From positions 29,459,732 to 29,523,731 of the forward strand of contig NC_088304.1 in NCBI RefSeq assembly GCF_032854445.1: a DNA stretch of 64,000 nt. The letters run 5' to 3'. This DNA is from Liolophura sinensis (lineage: Eukaryota; Mollusca; Polyplacophora; Chitonida; Chitonidae). Positions 32,401-46,255 of the stretch are shown piece after piece; position 1 is the first letter of the stretch; the number at the start of each line of letters is the position of its first letter. A model generated the notes under the pieces. That model did no database searches and had not been told where the DNA came from. It worked only from the letters and a program-made list of their open reading frames with translations. Both the position numbers and the translations under genes were made by a program.

Positions 32401-35400
32401 ATCTATAGCCCATAGCATTTAATTTTATTCCTATTGTTTTATGGGGTTGTAAAATCTGGTAGTTTTTTTTTCTCCTAATTTAGACGGAAGGATGTATGTA
32501 TATATATAATGTCATCCTGCTCGTTGCGTGAATACGCATCATTTTCCTTTACACATTCATTCTATCTTCGATGATATCTTGATTTTCAAATTACGCATAA
32601 TATCAAGTGAACAATACCATGTGTTTGCTGCTCTCAGTTCGCACTTCATCATACACAGTAAAACCTAATGTACATATACAGACTTGTGTTATGTGGTTAG
32701 ACAGCTTCTATCACAGAGAATTACACTCATATATACATATATATTTATGCTCTCTTAAAAGTATGTTTACTGTTTCAGTAACAGCTTAAAGCTCAGGGTA
32801 AAGTATACATTGAATGACAAAGATGTGAATGGCCAAAACAAGTAAACTGTATGTTACAGTCTTTATCCTGCCTTTGTATACTTGTATGTAATAAATAACA
32901 TATTTGTGGTTATAATTGATGATATGGTTAGAATCAGATTAATGATGTGGTTAAATCAGATTGATGATGTGGTTAAAATCAGATTGATGATGAGTTAGTC
33001 CAAACTTTCATGGTATCCCATGATGCTTAGAGTGCTATAAACTTTTGTGCAGAAGCCTGTGTGTCTACAGGCACTCACTATCATTTTCATTACTAATAAA
33101 TATTAATTATATATAACTTTTGTGATAAAAAATAATTTTGTTTTTTCTGCTTTCTTTGTCAGAATCTAGTGAGATTATTCAGGTGACAGAGCAAACAGAA
33201 AGGTTTTGCGTTCATATTTATTTTTAGTAAGTTTTTCATCAACAGAGAAAATTCTCAGATTTTATCTTGTTGGTATTGACATATCTCTCACCTTCTAGTT
33301 AATAAATAGGCTGTTGTTGGAAAGTGCGCTTTCATCTTATGAAAGGGCTTTAAAATTTAGGCCTAATACAAGTTTATCTGATTTTGGATGGTTTGATCCC
33401 TTGCCAACTCCCGTATTCAGTATAATACATGTATACATACAGTATATATCAGCTGGTCTGGAACAATCTACCCTAATTCTTCTCATTTTTGGCACAGACA
33501 TTAGCAGTGCTGAAAGTAGAATTTCATATTCCTTTATCAGCCTTTTGGAAAAGTAAAGATATGAGCATGTTGTTCATTAGATGGTGTCGCCATTTGAGAA
33601 AAAAGAAACTCTTTATTCCTGGTACTGTTGACTAATTTATTTATATATTGACTAAAATGAGCAGACGAGGTGTCCCAGATGTTAGAGGAAGTAGGGTATT
33701 CCCTGTATGGCTGTATAGACTCATCTGCCAGGATCCGATTTAATGTATTGATAAAAGTGACAGCCAGAACAAAAGCATCAGTTGACATGTTATTGACTGT
33801 CACAATGCCTATAGTATGCCCTGGTATGGTAGACACTATTGGCTACCCCTTATTGACATGGTTAGATATTAAAATATGACGGGCAGTTGGCATGAAATTC
33901 CCACGATAATAACTTATGGGTGAGGGCTTTTGCACAGCTTTTGGATCGTTGTACATGTATTTTATCTGTAGCTATGTGTAAATCTGTTATACGGAGACTG
34001 AGCTCTTTGGGTCAGTAAGTCAGAAAGATGTGTTTAGGTACAAGTAAATAGATCTGTATTTTGTATGCAGAACCTGGCCTGGTACATGCAAGTTTGTGTG
34101 TGCATGTCTGAACAGAGCTTTTAAAAGGCAGAAAATCATCTGTAGTTCATGCTTTTATCTGCTGTCAATGGGATGGCTGGCCGTGGGTATACACTGGTTG
34201 TAACACAAACGTCAGTGTCATGATTCACTGGTTAGGATCCGTCACATTAAACACATCTCAAACAACGGACAGGATTATCTACCTGTACTCAGCCAGGTGT
34301 AACTTACAGGTGAGATTTTCTTCTGGAACGGGGCTTGGTAAGAAATTCTAAACAGATAAGGTTGATATTTTGGGTACTGGTAAGTGTTAACTAAGACTTC
34401 TGAATATTTGCTCTAGTTTTGCTTATTTTCATATATTTTGGGCATTTCATGTAGTTTGAGTGGGCCATTTGTTTGCGCATACCTAAGAACTGCACCCAGA
34501 TCTATATAACCGTGTAGTTGCATGTGGGTGGTGGAGAGTATGGTAGATTTCTCCGGTCTAAACCCAACATGTCACACAAGTATAGACATACCTGTCAACA
34601 AGTGAACTGTGGTCAGTGCTCATCTTAACTGGATGACCACTGGACCACACAATAAATAACATAGTAAGCCTTTCAGTTTAACGTCTGTTAAATGACATAG
34701 CTTCCACTTTCTCAATCCAGATTGAAGTGAATACCAAATTGGACATTTTTCTGTTGTATTGAATTTCATTTTCTGGCAAGTTTTCAATATTTTGACCTTA
34801 TCTGTGTACAGCAAATGTTCACAAAAACATGTTACTGTCCTCAGACAAAAACTTTTCTGTGTTCCGAAGTGCCTCTGGAGTTACACAGATACATTTATTT
34901 GTCAAAAGATTAGGAAATTAAATCTGGGCAGTTTTACCCCCTATGTAAGTAACATGTCTGACTTTGCTGTTTCTCATCTGTTGAGATGTATGGTTTCATC
35001 TGTCAGGTTTAAGGTTTCATTATTGTGGTGTAATATTTCACCATTCAGGTGTAAACTTTCATATTAAATTCCTATGAAAGATTGCATTGTTCAGGCCTAT
35101 AAGGTATCCCTCTAATCTATTTCACATTCTGTGGACAATAGCTTTTCTTTGGCCTTGTGACAAAGTGAAACCAGAAACCTTTACTCTGGCTAAACCCTTG
35201 TGTTTTATCCCCATGGCTTTAATGCCTCTCCAGTTTCACTGTATTGGAGATATAGCTGTTTTCTGTTGTCCTGCAAGTTGTCTCAAAGGTTGAAATCTTA
35301 GCAACAGCAGTTTTCTGTTGTCCTGCAAGTTGTCTCAAAGGTTGAAATCTAAGGAATTGATCTCCAGGCTTTTATTGGACATGGTTTTCTCCGGAACTTG

Positions 35401-38400
35401 TACATGTTCCTGTACCTACATGTATGCAGGTACTGTGGCCTTATCGGCAAGACATAATCGGCCATCTCTTGCCTTGCTGGATTTGAGCATACACTTTATG
35501 TGCCTCATAGGCCAGTGTTGGGAAATACACTAAATAATGTCTTGGCTTTCATAGGAATAAAACTTTACCTTAAGACCATGAAGTAATGAGTTATCAACAT
35601 TTCTCATTTTCCCCTATTATAAAATTAATTACATTTAAGTAAAAAAAATTGTTCTTTGACACATTTTATTCCTTAGTCTAGGATATTTAATTATGATCTG
35701 TCATTTTCCTGGAAAATGTAAATTTTTGTTTCCTTAAGTTGGAACTGTTAATATGTAAATCTTATATGAGTCCATCCATCCTTTAAGAATATTTTAAGCT
35801 GAACAAAGATCTTGCTGTTATATAAATTGACCCCAAATATGATTTACTGGTAAATGAGTTGAACTGACCTCAAATGTACAGTATGAGATAAGAGCTGAAC
35901 CAACAACTTACATGTACAGGTAAATGAGTTGAATTGATCTCAGACGTACAGTGTGAGATAAGAGCTGAACCAACAACTTACATGTACAGGTAAATGAGTT
36001 GAATTGACCTCAAACGTACAGTGTGAGAAAAGAGCTGAACCAACAACTTACATGTACAGGTAAATGAGTTGAATTGCCCTCAAACGTACAGTGTGAGATA
36101 AGAGCTGAACCAACAACTTACATGTACAGGTAAATGAGTTGAATTGATCTCAAACGTACAGTGTGAGATAAGAGCTGAACCAACAACTTACATGTACAGG
36201 TAAATGAGTTGAATTGCCCTCAAACGTACAGTGTGAGATAAGAGCTGAACCAACAACTTACATGTACAGGTAAATGAGTTGAACTGACCTCAAACGTACA
36301 GTGTGAGATAAGAGCTGAACCAACAACTTACATGTACAGGTAAATGAGTTGAATTGCCCTCAAACGTACAGTGTGAGATAAGAGCTGAACAAACAACTTA
36401 CATATACAGGTAAATGAGTTGAACTGACCTCAAACGTACAGTGTGAGAAAAGAGCTGAACAAACAACTTACATGTACAGGTAAATGAGTTGAATTGATCT
36501 CAGACGTACAGTGTGAGAAAAGAGCTGAACAAACAACTTACATGTACAGGTAAATGAGTTGAATTGACCTCAAACGTACAGTGTGAGATAAGAGCTGAAC
36601 CAACAACTTACATGTACAGGTAAAAAATGCATGTAAAAGTGAGCAATATGATGAATTATCTGACATATGATAGACTGTGTTACAGTACTGAAATAGTGAT
36701 GTACATGCATATCTGTATATATGTTCATATTTGACATGTTTAGGTAATATACATGCACATATATGGGCAGGTACAGGTAGCAACGTGAATTAGCACTGGC
36801 CTACCCTGGTGTACTTAGCTCTTGTGAATATTTTATTACACTCTTGTACAAACCTCTATCAGTATTCTTCAGAGGTCTATTCTCAGATTCTTAAACATGC
36901 ATAATTAATAATGATTTTAATGGGGTTTTTTTTTGTTAGCAATTGTCCTTGGCCTTTTCCATATCTTTATTGGAATTCAAAAGACTCACAACCTAAAATA
37001 TGAGGAAGCAGTTCTCAGATAAACTGCAATACTGCAAGTATAAACATATCAAAGCAGTGAGGCTGCGGTGCTTAGCTTGGATACTGTGTTGTTCCGATTC
37101 AGGTAGTGCTGTCAGTGTTTACCTGCATAATATATGGTTAACATTTGCCTGTTTGATGAATGTGTTTTACAAGTTTACCTGTACACACAGAATCAGCTGT
37201 GTGAATGTGAACATGTAGCTTACGCTGAGACGTTACCATACACATACTGGTATAAAAGGGCCTACAGATAATGTCTTGACAGCCAGAGGCCGTGGAATTT
37301 TACAAAAACATCTATAAATATATGTTTTGAAAACTTCAAAACAACAGGAATTTACTGGAAAACCTGCAATAGTTTAGCTTTATACTACAATGTAACCAAT
37401 TTTTATTTGTTTGTGTTTTCTTGCCAAACTGTACTCCTTGTCTGAAATGTCATTATGAACACCTATATTTTGTAAAAATGGAAGGTAATTTAGACATGTG
37501 CATAGATCAAATTTTTCTAATTTTTTCATCTTTATGAGAGGTGCAGAAGAATGCTCCATTACTAGCACACATTAACAACATTGAATGTGTGAAAAGCTAA
37601 CAGGCACATACACCATATGTCTTAATGCCCTTGGGGGAGATTTTATAGGCTGTACATTTATGTGATTGTCGGTCACCTCAGCAGATTCAGCCCCAAGGCA
37701 CAGGTTTGATTTCTTTAATCCAAGCCCTTGTCAGTTTTGTGTCAAACAATACCTGTCATTAAATGCGGGAATGTTTGCTCCTGACAGTTATATGGTTGAT
37801 GTAGGGTGTGACATGTAACATGAAAATTGAGCCAGTGTTAAGACTGACCCTCTTGTTGACCTATACAGAATGTTTATTGTCACTTGTCAAGTTTCTCTCA
37901 TAGTATCCTGGTGCATAGTGAGGTGCCTTTATAAATCAGCACCTTTTCTTCTGGAATTATGCTCCGCATGATGCTAGGCAACAAATATGTAAATATATTT
38001 GTAAACAAATATGTAGATGTGTCATCTCTGAAATCAAAATTTATAATGAATACACAATTTACATGCAGATTTTTATGTTTAAGAAATGAAAGTGTTAGGG
38101 TGCGACTATGTGAGGATAGTTTAAACTTGCTACATTTGAGCATAATTGACAAAATTTGTTGTTTGTATTTGTATAAACTTATTTTGTATGTGGTATTTGT
38201 TTGATTATTTTTCTGCATATACTTGTGACTCGATAATACCTGGATCAGATCAAACAGTTGGAACTGTTTCTAAGAGCACAATTTGTTTGATAGTCATAAA
38301 ACATTTAATGTTGTCCCTGTGAACCTTTGTCCAGAATTCCTGAAAATGAAACTGAAACATTTGATCAGTGAATTGTTCTAATCAGTCCGTCAACAAGGCA

Positions 38401-41400
38401 GAGACGGCCAGTTTGTCAAAACATTTTGCTTGTCTACTAACCCAGTTCCATGTTTTCCATACTGGCTGTAATTTGCCAGGCTTTACAAATCAAATATGTT
38501 AAAAAATGCCAGTTAAACCCCCTTTACCCCACCTCCCTAGCAGGATTCATGTGTATTTTGTTATGTGGGATAAAAAAAATAAGACACAAAAGGATTCTTC
38601 AAATCTTGTGCTAATCTGCCTGAAGCCTTGTACATTATGTGGAAGGTGTCTGTCAATTTTTTTCTCAAACACAGAACGGGTGCAAAAAGCAGACAGCCTG
38701 GCTGTCGCTGCTCCTCAGGGATTTCAAGGGGAAATTGGAGCAACATGGGCTTGTTTAATCTCAAGTTTACCCAACTGCAGAGGGCATGTGTTCCCACTCA
38801 CAGGGAGGATTAGCTTCCAGTCTCTTCTCCAGGATATTTATCTAAGTAACAAACTGGCAACAACTTTGGTATTTGAGGCTCAGCTCTCTGGCTGTTGGTG
38901 TTGTGTCTTCTGACTGTAGTTGGATGTCCCTGCCTGTCATTGGGAGCTTTAGTACGGTGACTTCAGGTACAAATGGCTATGATCAAAGGCTTTAGTCCCT
39001 CCCGAAAACAAGGATTGTTTAAGTGTTTACATTACATGAACCAGGCACCCGTCTTAAGATAATCTCCACATGTAATCCTGATGGTTGAAGATAAACAGGT
39101 GTGAGATTGTTTTAAGACACTAAAGAAATTGTTTTTTCATTTCTGTTTAACATATTTGACTTAAAAAAATTTATTCACTTATCCTGCAAAGTTAATGAAG
39201 TCATATAGTGCATGTATTTTTTTTATCATCATGAAAAGAACTCAAAATTTCTTTTAAAACTTTAATCAGTGTAATGAATGGGAGAAGATCAGGATAAGAG
39301 TTGAAATTTTTGTACATCATGTTCTTGTATGTTGCCATCCAAACAAGCACGGCTGACCTTAGTTTAGTGTTCTAAAGTTTACATTGGTCAGGGAGTTGCG
39401 TGTAAGTGCTGGCTTCCTGGTCTTTGTTCACCCAGGAAGGGAGTGGTGCAGGGTTTCATGCTTGCTCCAATGTTGTTGTTCTCTAAAATGATCTTTTGTG
39501 TACAGCCAATCTTTTTCCTTACGTATAGGGGATAATATTTGTATAGTACATAATAGAGTATGTCTCTCAAGGAAGCCTTTCATACTGCCTGTAAAAAATC
39601 TGTGTAGAGTTGATTTCTCAGTCCTCTAACATTATTTTTAATCTGCCCAGTGAACTGAATGTAAAGTGTACCATGGCTCTTAGCAAAATTCTTCCGTCCA
39701 ATTGACCTGATCTGCAGTCTGTGTGTGGTACATGGGTAAATTTCAGGCTACATAGAAGTTATAATGGGTTGTTAAATGCGATAACAGTCCATCATGTTAG
39801 AGTTAGACTGTCCAATCTAAGCTCAGGAAAAAGGGAGAGACGATTAAAGAGATAATGGTGAACATTGTCAAATCTAGATATTGACTGATCCAACCCTTAA
39901 AGGTCAAGTTGTTGTGATGTTCTTTAACAACAGACATATGATTCTTTATATGTTTTCATTATCTGCTGTCTTTGCAAAATTTAATGCAAGTTAAGAGTTG
40001 AAATTTGACATTTGCACCAGAGTTTTTGTCAGAAAGTGAGAAAAGATGTCATTTAGTCAATAATGAGACACTTCTTATGCTATTGGCAGATTAATGTACA
40101 CATACAGGTACAATTTGTCACATGAATATTTCAGCCTTTGCACAGGTGAACTTGTGTAGTTCAGATGTCATTCTTTTTGAGGTATACAAACGACATAATC
40201 TGATTCTGCCTGGAAGTAGAGATTTTAAACATTTAAACTGTAAAGATGTGTTACTGAAAATCCATATGATCAAATGTTTGTTGCTGAGTTGGCGATTTAC
40301 ATGCCTGCTAATTTGTTGGTGAATCTGTGGATTAAAAAAACAACATGGCGTCATTTAGAATACCACTGTAGTGGACTAATGGCGAGGCTGTGCCATACAC
40401 CTGAAAAATGAGTATTTAGCTACTGTGTGAAGACTGTCATCGCACTGGAGCTATATCACAGGTGAGGAGTTTAAGACTTGGTTGATTGCACTTACCTGAT
40501 GAAGATATATGGTCAGGACCGCCCAAGTATGACCAGATGCCTTTCTTAGATTTCATTTTATCCAGACTAAATTACTTGTTTTGCCTGATTCTTAGTTTTA
40601 AAAATGTACTTTATGATTTTATAGAAAATAGGATAATACGTGTATCTGGCTGAAAGGGGCAAGTTTCAGCATCAAAGCTAATGTTTTATTAACTTTCCCT
40701 TCTTCCTGATTTTTGACCGGCCACGATGGCTCAGTTGGTAGAGCGTCCACTTCTGGGGAGGTAGATCCTGGCTCAAACCTGAGTCAAGTCACACGTGAGA
40801 CCTTAAAAGAGGAAGTTGTAACTTCCTAACTTGACGTTCAGTTAAGGGGATAGTGCAACAACTGGTTGACCCGTAGCAGTACAGTGGCTGGGGCGGGGAG
40901 GCTGACTTGCCTTCGGTCAGGCATCTCAGTGAGGCAGCACTAGATAAAGAGCGATGGAAATCTGTCCTGCAATGAGGAGGCACATTGCATGCACTCTAAG
41001 GCTTCCTTTGTCGTCATATGAATAAAAAATAGTTAAGTACAATGTTAAACCCTAAGCACTCACTCACTCACTCTCTCACTTTTCTAATTTTTAGGAAAGA
41101 TATTAGTAGAGCTGAAAGCAAAGAATTCCCAGTGCGTTTCTCTCCCATTTTTTTTTTTTTTTTTGGAATAGTCTAGGAGTGAATATGCTGTTCCACAGAT
41201 GGACTAACCATACGAAAAAGCCTAAATATTTGTGCTACAGTTACATACTTATCGGCCAATAAGAGCAGATCAGGTGTCCTAAACATTAGAAGGGGTTAAG
41301 GCTTATATGAAGACTTACATAAAATACAGTGCATGTATTTTGTAACATGGATGAAGATTTTTGTACTTTTTACTCAATTCTGCTACAGTCTCTAATCAGA

Positions 41401-44400
41401 TGGATTATTAGCTTTTATTAAAAGAAGTGCTTAATCTGTGTAGATCTGGATAGAATACGCAGGTTGAACATTTTTGCTGAGATAGGGTGGATAAATCATA
41501 ATGAAGCCTTGAAATGGTTCAGTGAGAATGTAGGATATTTGTACTGGAATTATGGCAATTGCGTTTTTTTTCCTGAAGAAATATGAGTGCTTTATATTTG
41601 TGTTTTTAAGAGGTGAACAAGGCCACCCAAATCATTTTTACCATATCCCAAATTCCAAACTGCTAAGAAATTATTTGCAAGTTCGGCTTCTCATTTGGAT
41701 GATTAGCTTTGATTTGTTTTGCCGAGTCAGACACTCGGGTCAGTGAGCGTTTGTGATTTGTTGAATCAACTGCGGGAAAATGTTAGAGCAAACTGTTAAA
41801 TAAGGAGATCTGGGATCTTCAGAGAAGGGAGGGATTGAAGAGACACCCTCAAATGCTCTGTCAACACACGCCAGCATGCCTCTGCTAACATAACCATCAA
41901 ACTTTCATCCAACGCTCAGAAAATCACTGTTGACGTGCAGCTGAGGAAGTTAGGGATTATTTTTTGCCAATGGAGACTGAAAGTTTTCTGAGCTGTGTTA
42001 AAAAAATTCTGAGAATGTTAAATTTAAACCAGGTTCCTTAAAAAGGTGTCCTTTAAACTCAGCTCACCTTCCCAGAAGATGGAATGGACTTCTCTGTATG
42101 CTGTCTCAAAGCTCTGTCCCAAAGTTTCTTCCATTAACATTTGAAGGGGTGGTCTTGTTTCTCAGAGTCAACCAGATAATGTTGAGAACTGTTATTTTGT
42201 GGCCATGTGTATTAATATAAGGAGGTATCTGGTGTTTATTTCTGTCCCCTGAGATTGTCCACAACAAAGGGAGATAATGAGTGCCATCGGGTACAGAATT
42301 CTCTGAAGACAAACTTGGTCAACATTTAGCCCTGGCTTGTGGAGGCTGCAAAATAAACCAGCTACATAAACACTGGTGGCCAAATCGGCTGTGATAACCC
42401 GCTTGTCCAGACATGATATGGCCAGGGACAATGGACATTAGTAATTCAGCCGCCTGAGACTTAGGGTGACATCCATGCTTCATCAACCTGTTGAACATCA
42501 GGCATTTGTGAGTATCATATTTACGGGTAATCTATTCATCTTCATCTTATCACTCACAAAGGTTATCATGTTTTTGAAAAGATTCCTCATTTGTGCCCCA
42601 GAATAAGATATAACCACATGTTCAAACTGTTTATGTCACCTTAACTTGATAATATTGATTTTATACTACATTTGTGTGGAAAAATCTGTATTCAGCATTC
42701 ACCCCATTTCTTAGAGCAAAAGGGCAAAAGGAAAACATTATTTTTCAGAATTTGAGAAATAGGCTCAGCCTTGTTAGACAAGTTTTGTCAAGCAGATATG
42801 CTCTTGCAAACGGTGAGCGATTTGCTGTGATACATTTGTATTGTATAATTTATTATTGAAACCCCTCTGGATACTACAGTGTATAAGACTCTAATGAACA
42901 TAGAAGTCCCTCTCATATGCAGGAAACTTTACTTTTAAGTTTTAGTTTAGTTCTCAGGATAAGTTTGGTATACCCTTGCCCCTACCCAGTACCTCCCTTG
43001 GGGCGTGGGATTCTGATATACCATTTCCTGCCCTACTGGAATCAGAAGCAGATTTCAGGACCAAGGGTACATGTAACTCAACTCTTCTGTATGCCAGGCC
43101 CTTAGCAGGGGTGCCCAGATGCCCTATTGTGACAGGATACCCCTTTAAGAGTCCCTTGGCTCCATCCTGGCCCATTAATGTTACACCCCCTGGGCAAGAA
43201 ATTACCAGCCTCATTTCCTCTGGGCAGCTATTTATTATCCTAGCTGCTGTGGCACAATTAACAAAGCAAATTAGTAAACTGTCTGGCTCGGAAGATATGG
43301 GTGTCCAGTTCAGATGGGCCATGATGGTCAGTTGGTCTCTAGTAGAGGTCCTCTGGTACCTGTTTTCCCTTCTGCCAGGCCTCTTAGCAATATTTCTTCA
43401 TTTGTAAACCTGTTCATGGAAAATTTTAGGATTTTGGAAGAGAAAAGAGGCAGTTTTCCAACAGATTGTTTAGGAATTTAGAGTCACGCTTTTTATGTGA
43501 AAAGAAATTGTTCAGAAATGCATAATTAGCACTCTCATGAGCTTTCTATTTCTATTTTCCATCCACCAACCCCTTTAAATCTTTTTGCACACTTGACCTG
43601 ACATCTCTATAGATTCAGCAGCTTTGTTGATTGATTCAATTGGCCATTAACTTAGTGGGTTGGGACTTTGTACTCGGGTTTCTTCTATACTCACATACGA
43701 ATGCTCAGTACTAGTGCCAAGTGTTCTTTGTTGGCCCATACATGTGCCTGTAACAAATCTTAGGTTTCCATAGGGTGCTAGGAAATATCCTTATCCATTC
43801 ATTGTTACCCATGGGTGGTTTTGGAATTTGGAATGGTTAAGGTTCCAAGTGTTGTAGAACACAAGTGTCAAATTGTACACCATTCTGGGGATGATAAGTG
43901 TTCTATGGCTGTGGGATCATGCCTGTGGATAACCTAGAAGAGCTGATATCACCAGGGCATTGTTTCAGTTATCCCAGGCTGACCATATGGCTCTGTACTC
44001 AGGCCTGTTCAGCATTCCTACCCCAACTCTGGTGATAGGGAAAGGGAAGAAGTGTGCCACCTTGTCAAACAGCTACTGCTGGGTGATAACCCTGCCAATC
44101 CCAGATGTTCCCCTGGCTGATTACCCTCTACTTAAGTACCCTCATGACATGTAGATAAGACCAGCAAATGGTTTCTGCTGAGTGGTGGAGAATGCCACAT
44201 AGCCATGGAGATTTCTAGTTGAGTCTGGCCACCTACTCAGAAATGGAAACTGCATACTGTGGGGAAAAAATGATGATTAAGTGACATTAACAGTGGTGTT
44301 TGGCATACACTTTCACTGGGAATATGATCTGATCATTGTATCAAAATTAGGCCCGAAGAATCTGGGGCTACACCATGAGTAGTTTTAATGCATTAGATCA

Positions 44401-46184
44401 TAGTAACCTCTTTTATGTCATTGAGTCATAGAATGGCATCTACATGTAATTTCTGCCTTTTCTATGCAAAAGGTGTATTGGTCTCTCTTTGGAAAGGCCT
44501 TTATCTGTTTTGATTCCCATAAGAAATGTGACATGCTGATTATAAAGTATAACATAATAAGCTCCAATTTGAGGAAATTGTAGGAGCAAGGGGAAATAAA
44601 TCAGGCCGTTAGATGCGGCTGTACACAACTAAGGTAGATAAAATTTGATAAAAAATCAAAGGTGGATGCATTTTGTATCTTGAATATTGGGGTGGGGTAT
44701 TTTAAACTTTTTGTTGTGCTGAAATGGGTTGTACCAGGTACTTGTCCAAGGATGGTGGTTCATGCTAGGAATGGGGAACTGCTTTCTTCAAACTGACCAT
44801 GCTCAGACTTTTCTAGAAGGCATCATATGGATGTAATTCTCAGAACAGAACTTAGAATTGCTTGGAAGCACATGCACAATGGTACAGTTAATATGTCAAG
44901 TCTCTTGTCACCATTGCATCTGGAACTTCCCAAGGCAATGGCTATTAAAATCTCCCTGTTGGTGAGAAAACAGAATGGTTAGATAACATTAGCCTTGTGG
45001 TGGGAAAGGAAGATCTGACCACATCTGGATTCCAGGCAATGCCCTGGGATGTCAGATATCCCCCCTCCCCCCCTCCCATGAAACCATTGTACCCTCACAA
45101 CATAATGCCCTGCAGTAGCATGTGGATAGACACCCAGGATGACCCCCCTACACCACAAAACACCCATCTGATTAATGTGACAAAGTCTCTGTTTAATTTT
45201 TGTTCATAAATAGCAGGCAATTATTCAGGACAATAAAAGCTGTGTTTTTCTCAGCTTTTCAGATGTCTAGTACCACCTTTATCACTCCTGCCCCTTCCTG
45301 GGTGTTTGGGGTGTGTCCGTCTGAGGGCTTGGGGTGGGTAACAGAGACTAATTCCAGCTTCTCCACATGGCGATAGGCAATCTGAGCAGAATTTGGCCAG
45401 GTCTTACCTGTGCTGCTATAAACCTCTCTCCAGGTAGAGAGAATTTTAATTGTTGTCTTAATGGATCTCATCAAAGATAACATTAACACTCAAAGCCATG
45501 ACAAAGACAGGGAATTAAGCATTTGGTGTTGAAGTTAAGTCTCTGTAGGGGAGCTGAGGTCTTTTCACCTTCATGACTTCACAATAACTTGTCTAGTCTG
45601 GGTGATTATTTCACTTGATGTAACACCTTAAGTGCTTGAAATACTCGGGTAAACTATAGGTAATGATTGAAGTGGTTATGGCCATCTGGTGGCTGACTGA
45701 TAAAACTAAGAAACCCCAAGCTGTCCTGAATGATGTATAGTGTAGCTCATGGCTCAGGGTAAGTGTTTTCCTTTGTGATTATTGGCCTCACAAGAGCTTT
45801 AACATTAACTTTCAGTGGAGATAAATTAAGGCCATATTAAGGATTAAGTTTTTTTCATAAATTTCTTTGCTAGAAATGCACTTTCTAAACAGGTATGAAG
45901 GAATAAAACTCATTCTGTCTACAGCTGTGGATGCAGTTTTTTTTTGTCTTTATTTTTCGCTGTACAGCATTAATATTCAAGCAAAAGCTTTGGATTTGAA
46001 TAGGTTATTTATAAAATGTGTTACTGTTGTTACAAAATAGATAAATGCCTTATAAATAATTTTCTATAATGCTTTTAGTACACATATACATGTGTATGTA
46101 GTAAATGTGTAGAAGTACGTTGTCCAATTACCCACTTGCAATTAGAACAATGGTGTCAATATTTATATTAATATCAACACATGC

Positions 46185-46255
<71 letters not shown>

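Noticed and set aside
40718-40800. tRNA gene at the 'tggctcagttggtagagc' site
   Set aside because: Followed by a SINE body and (CACT)n tail. No cloverleaf closure seen.
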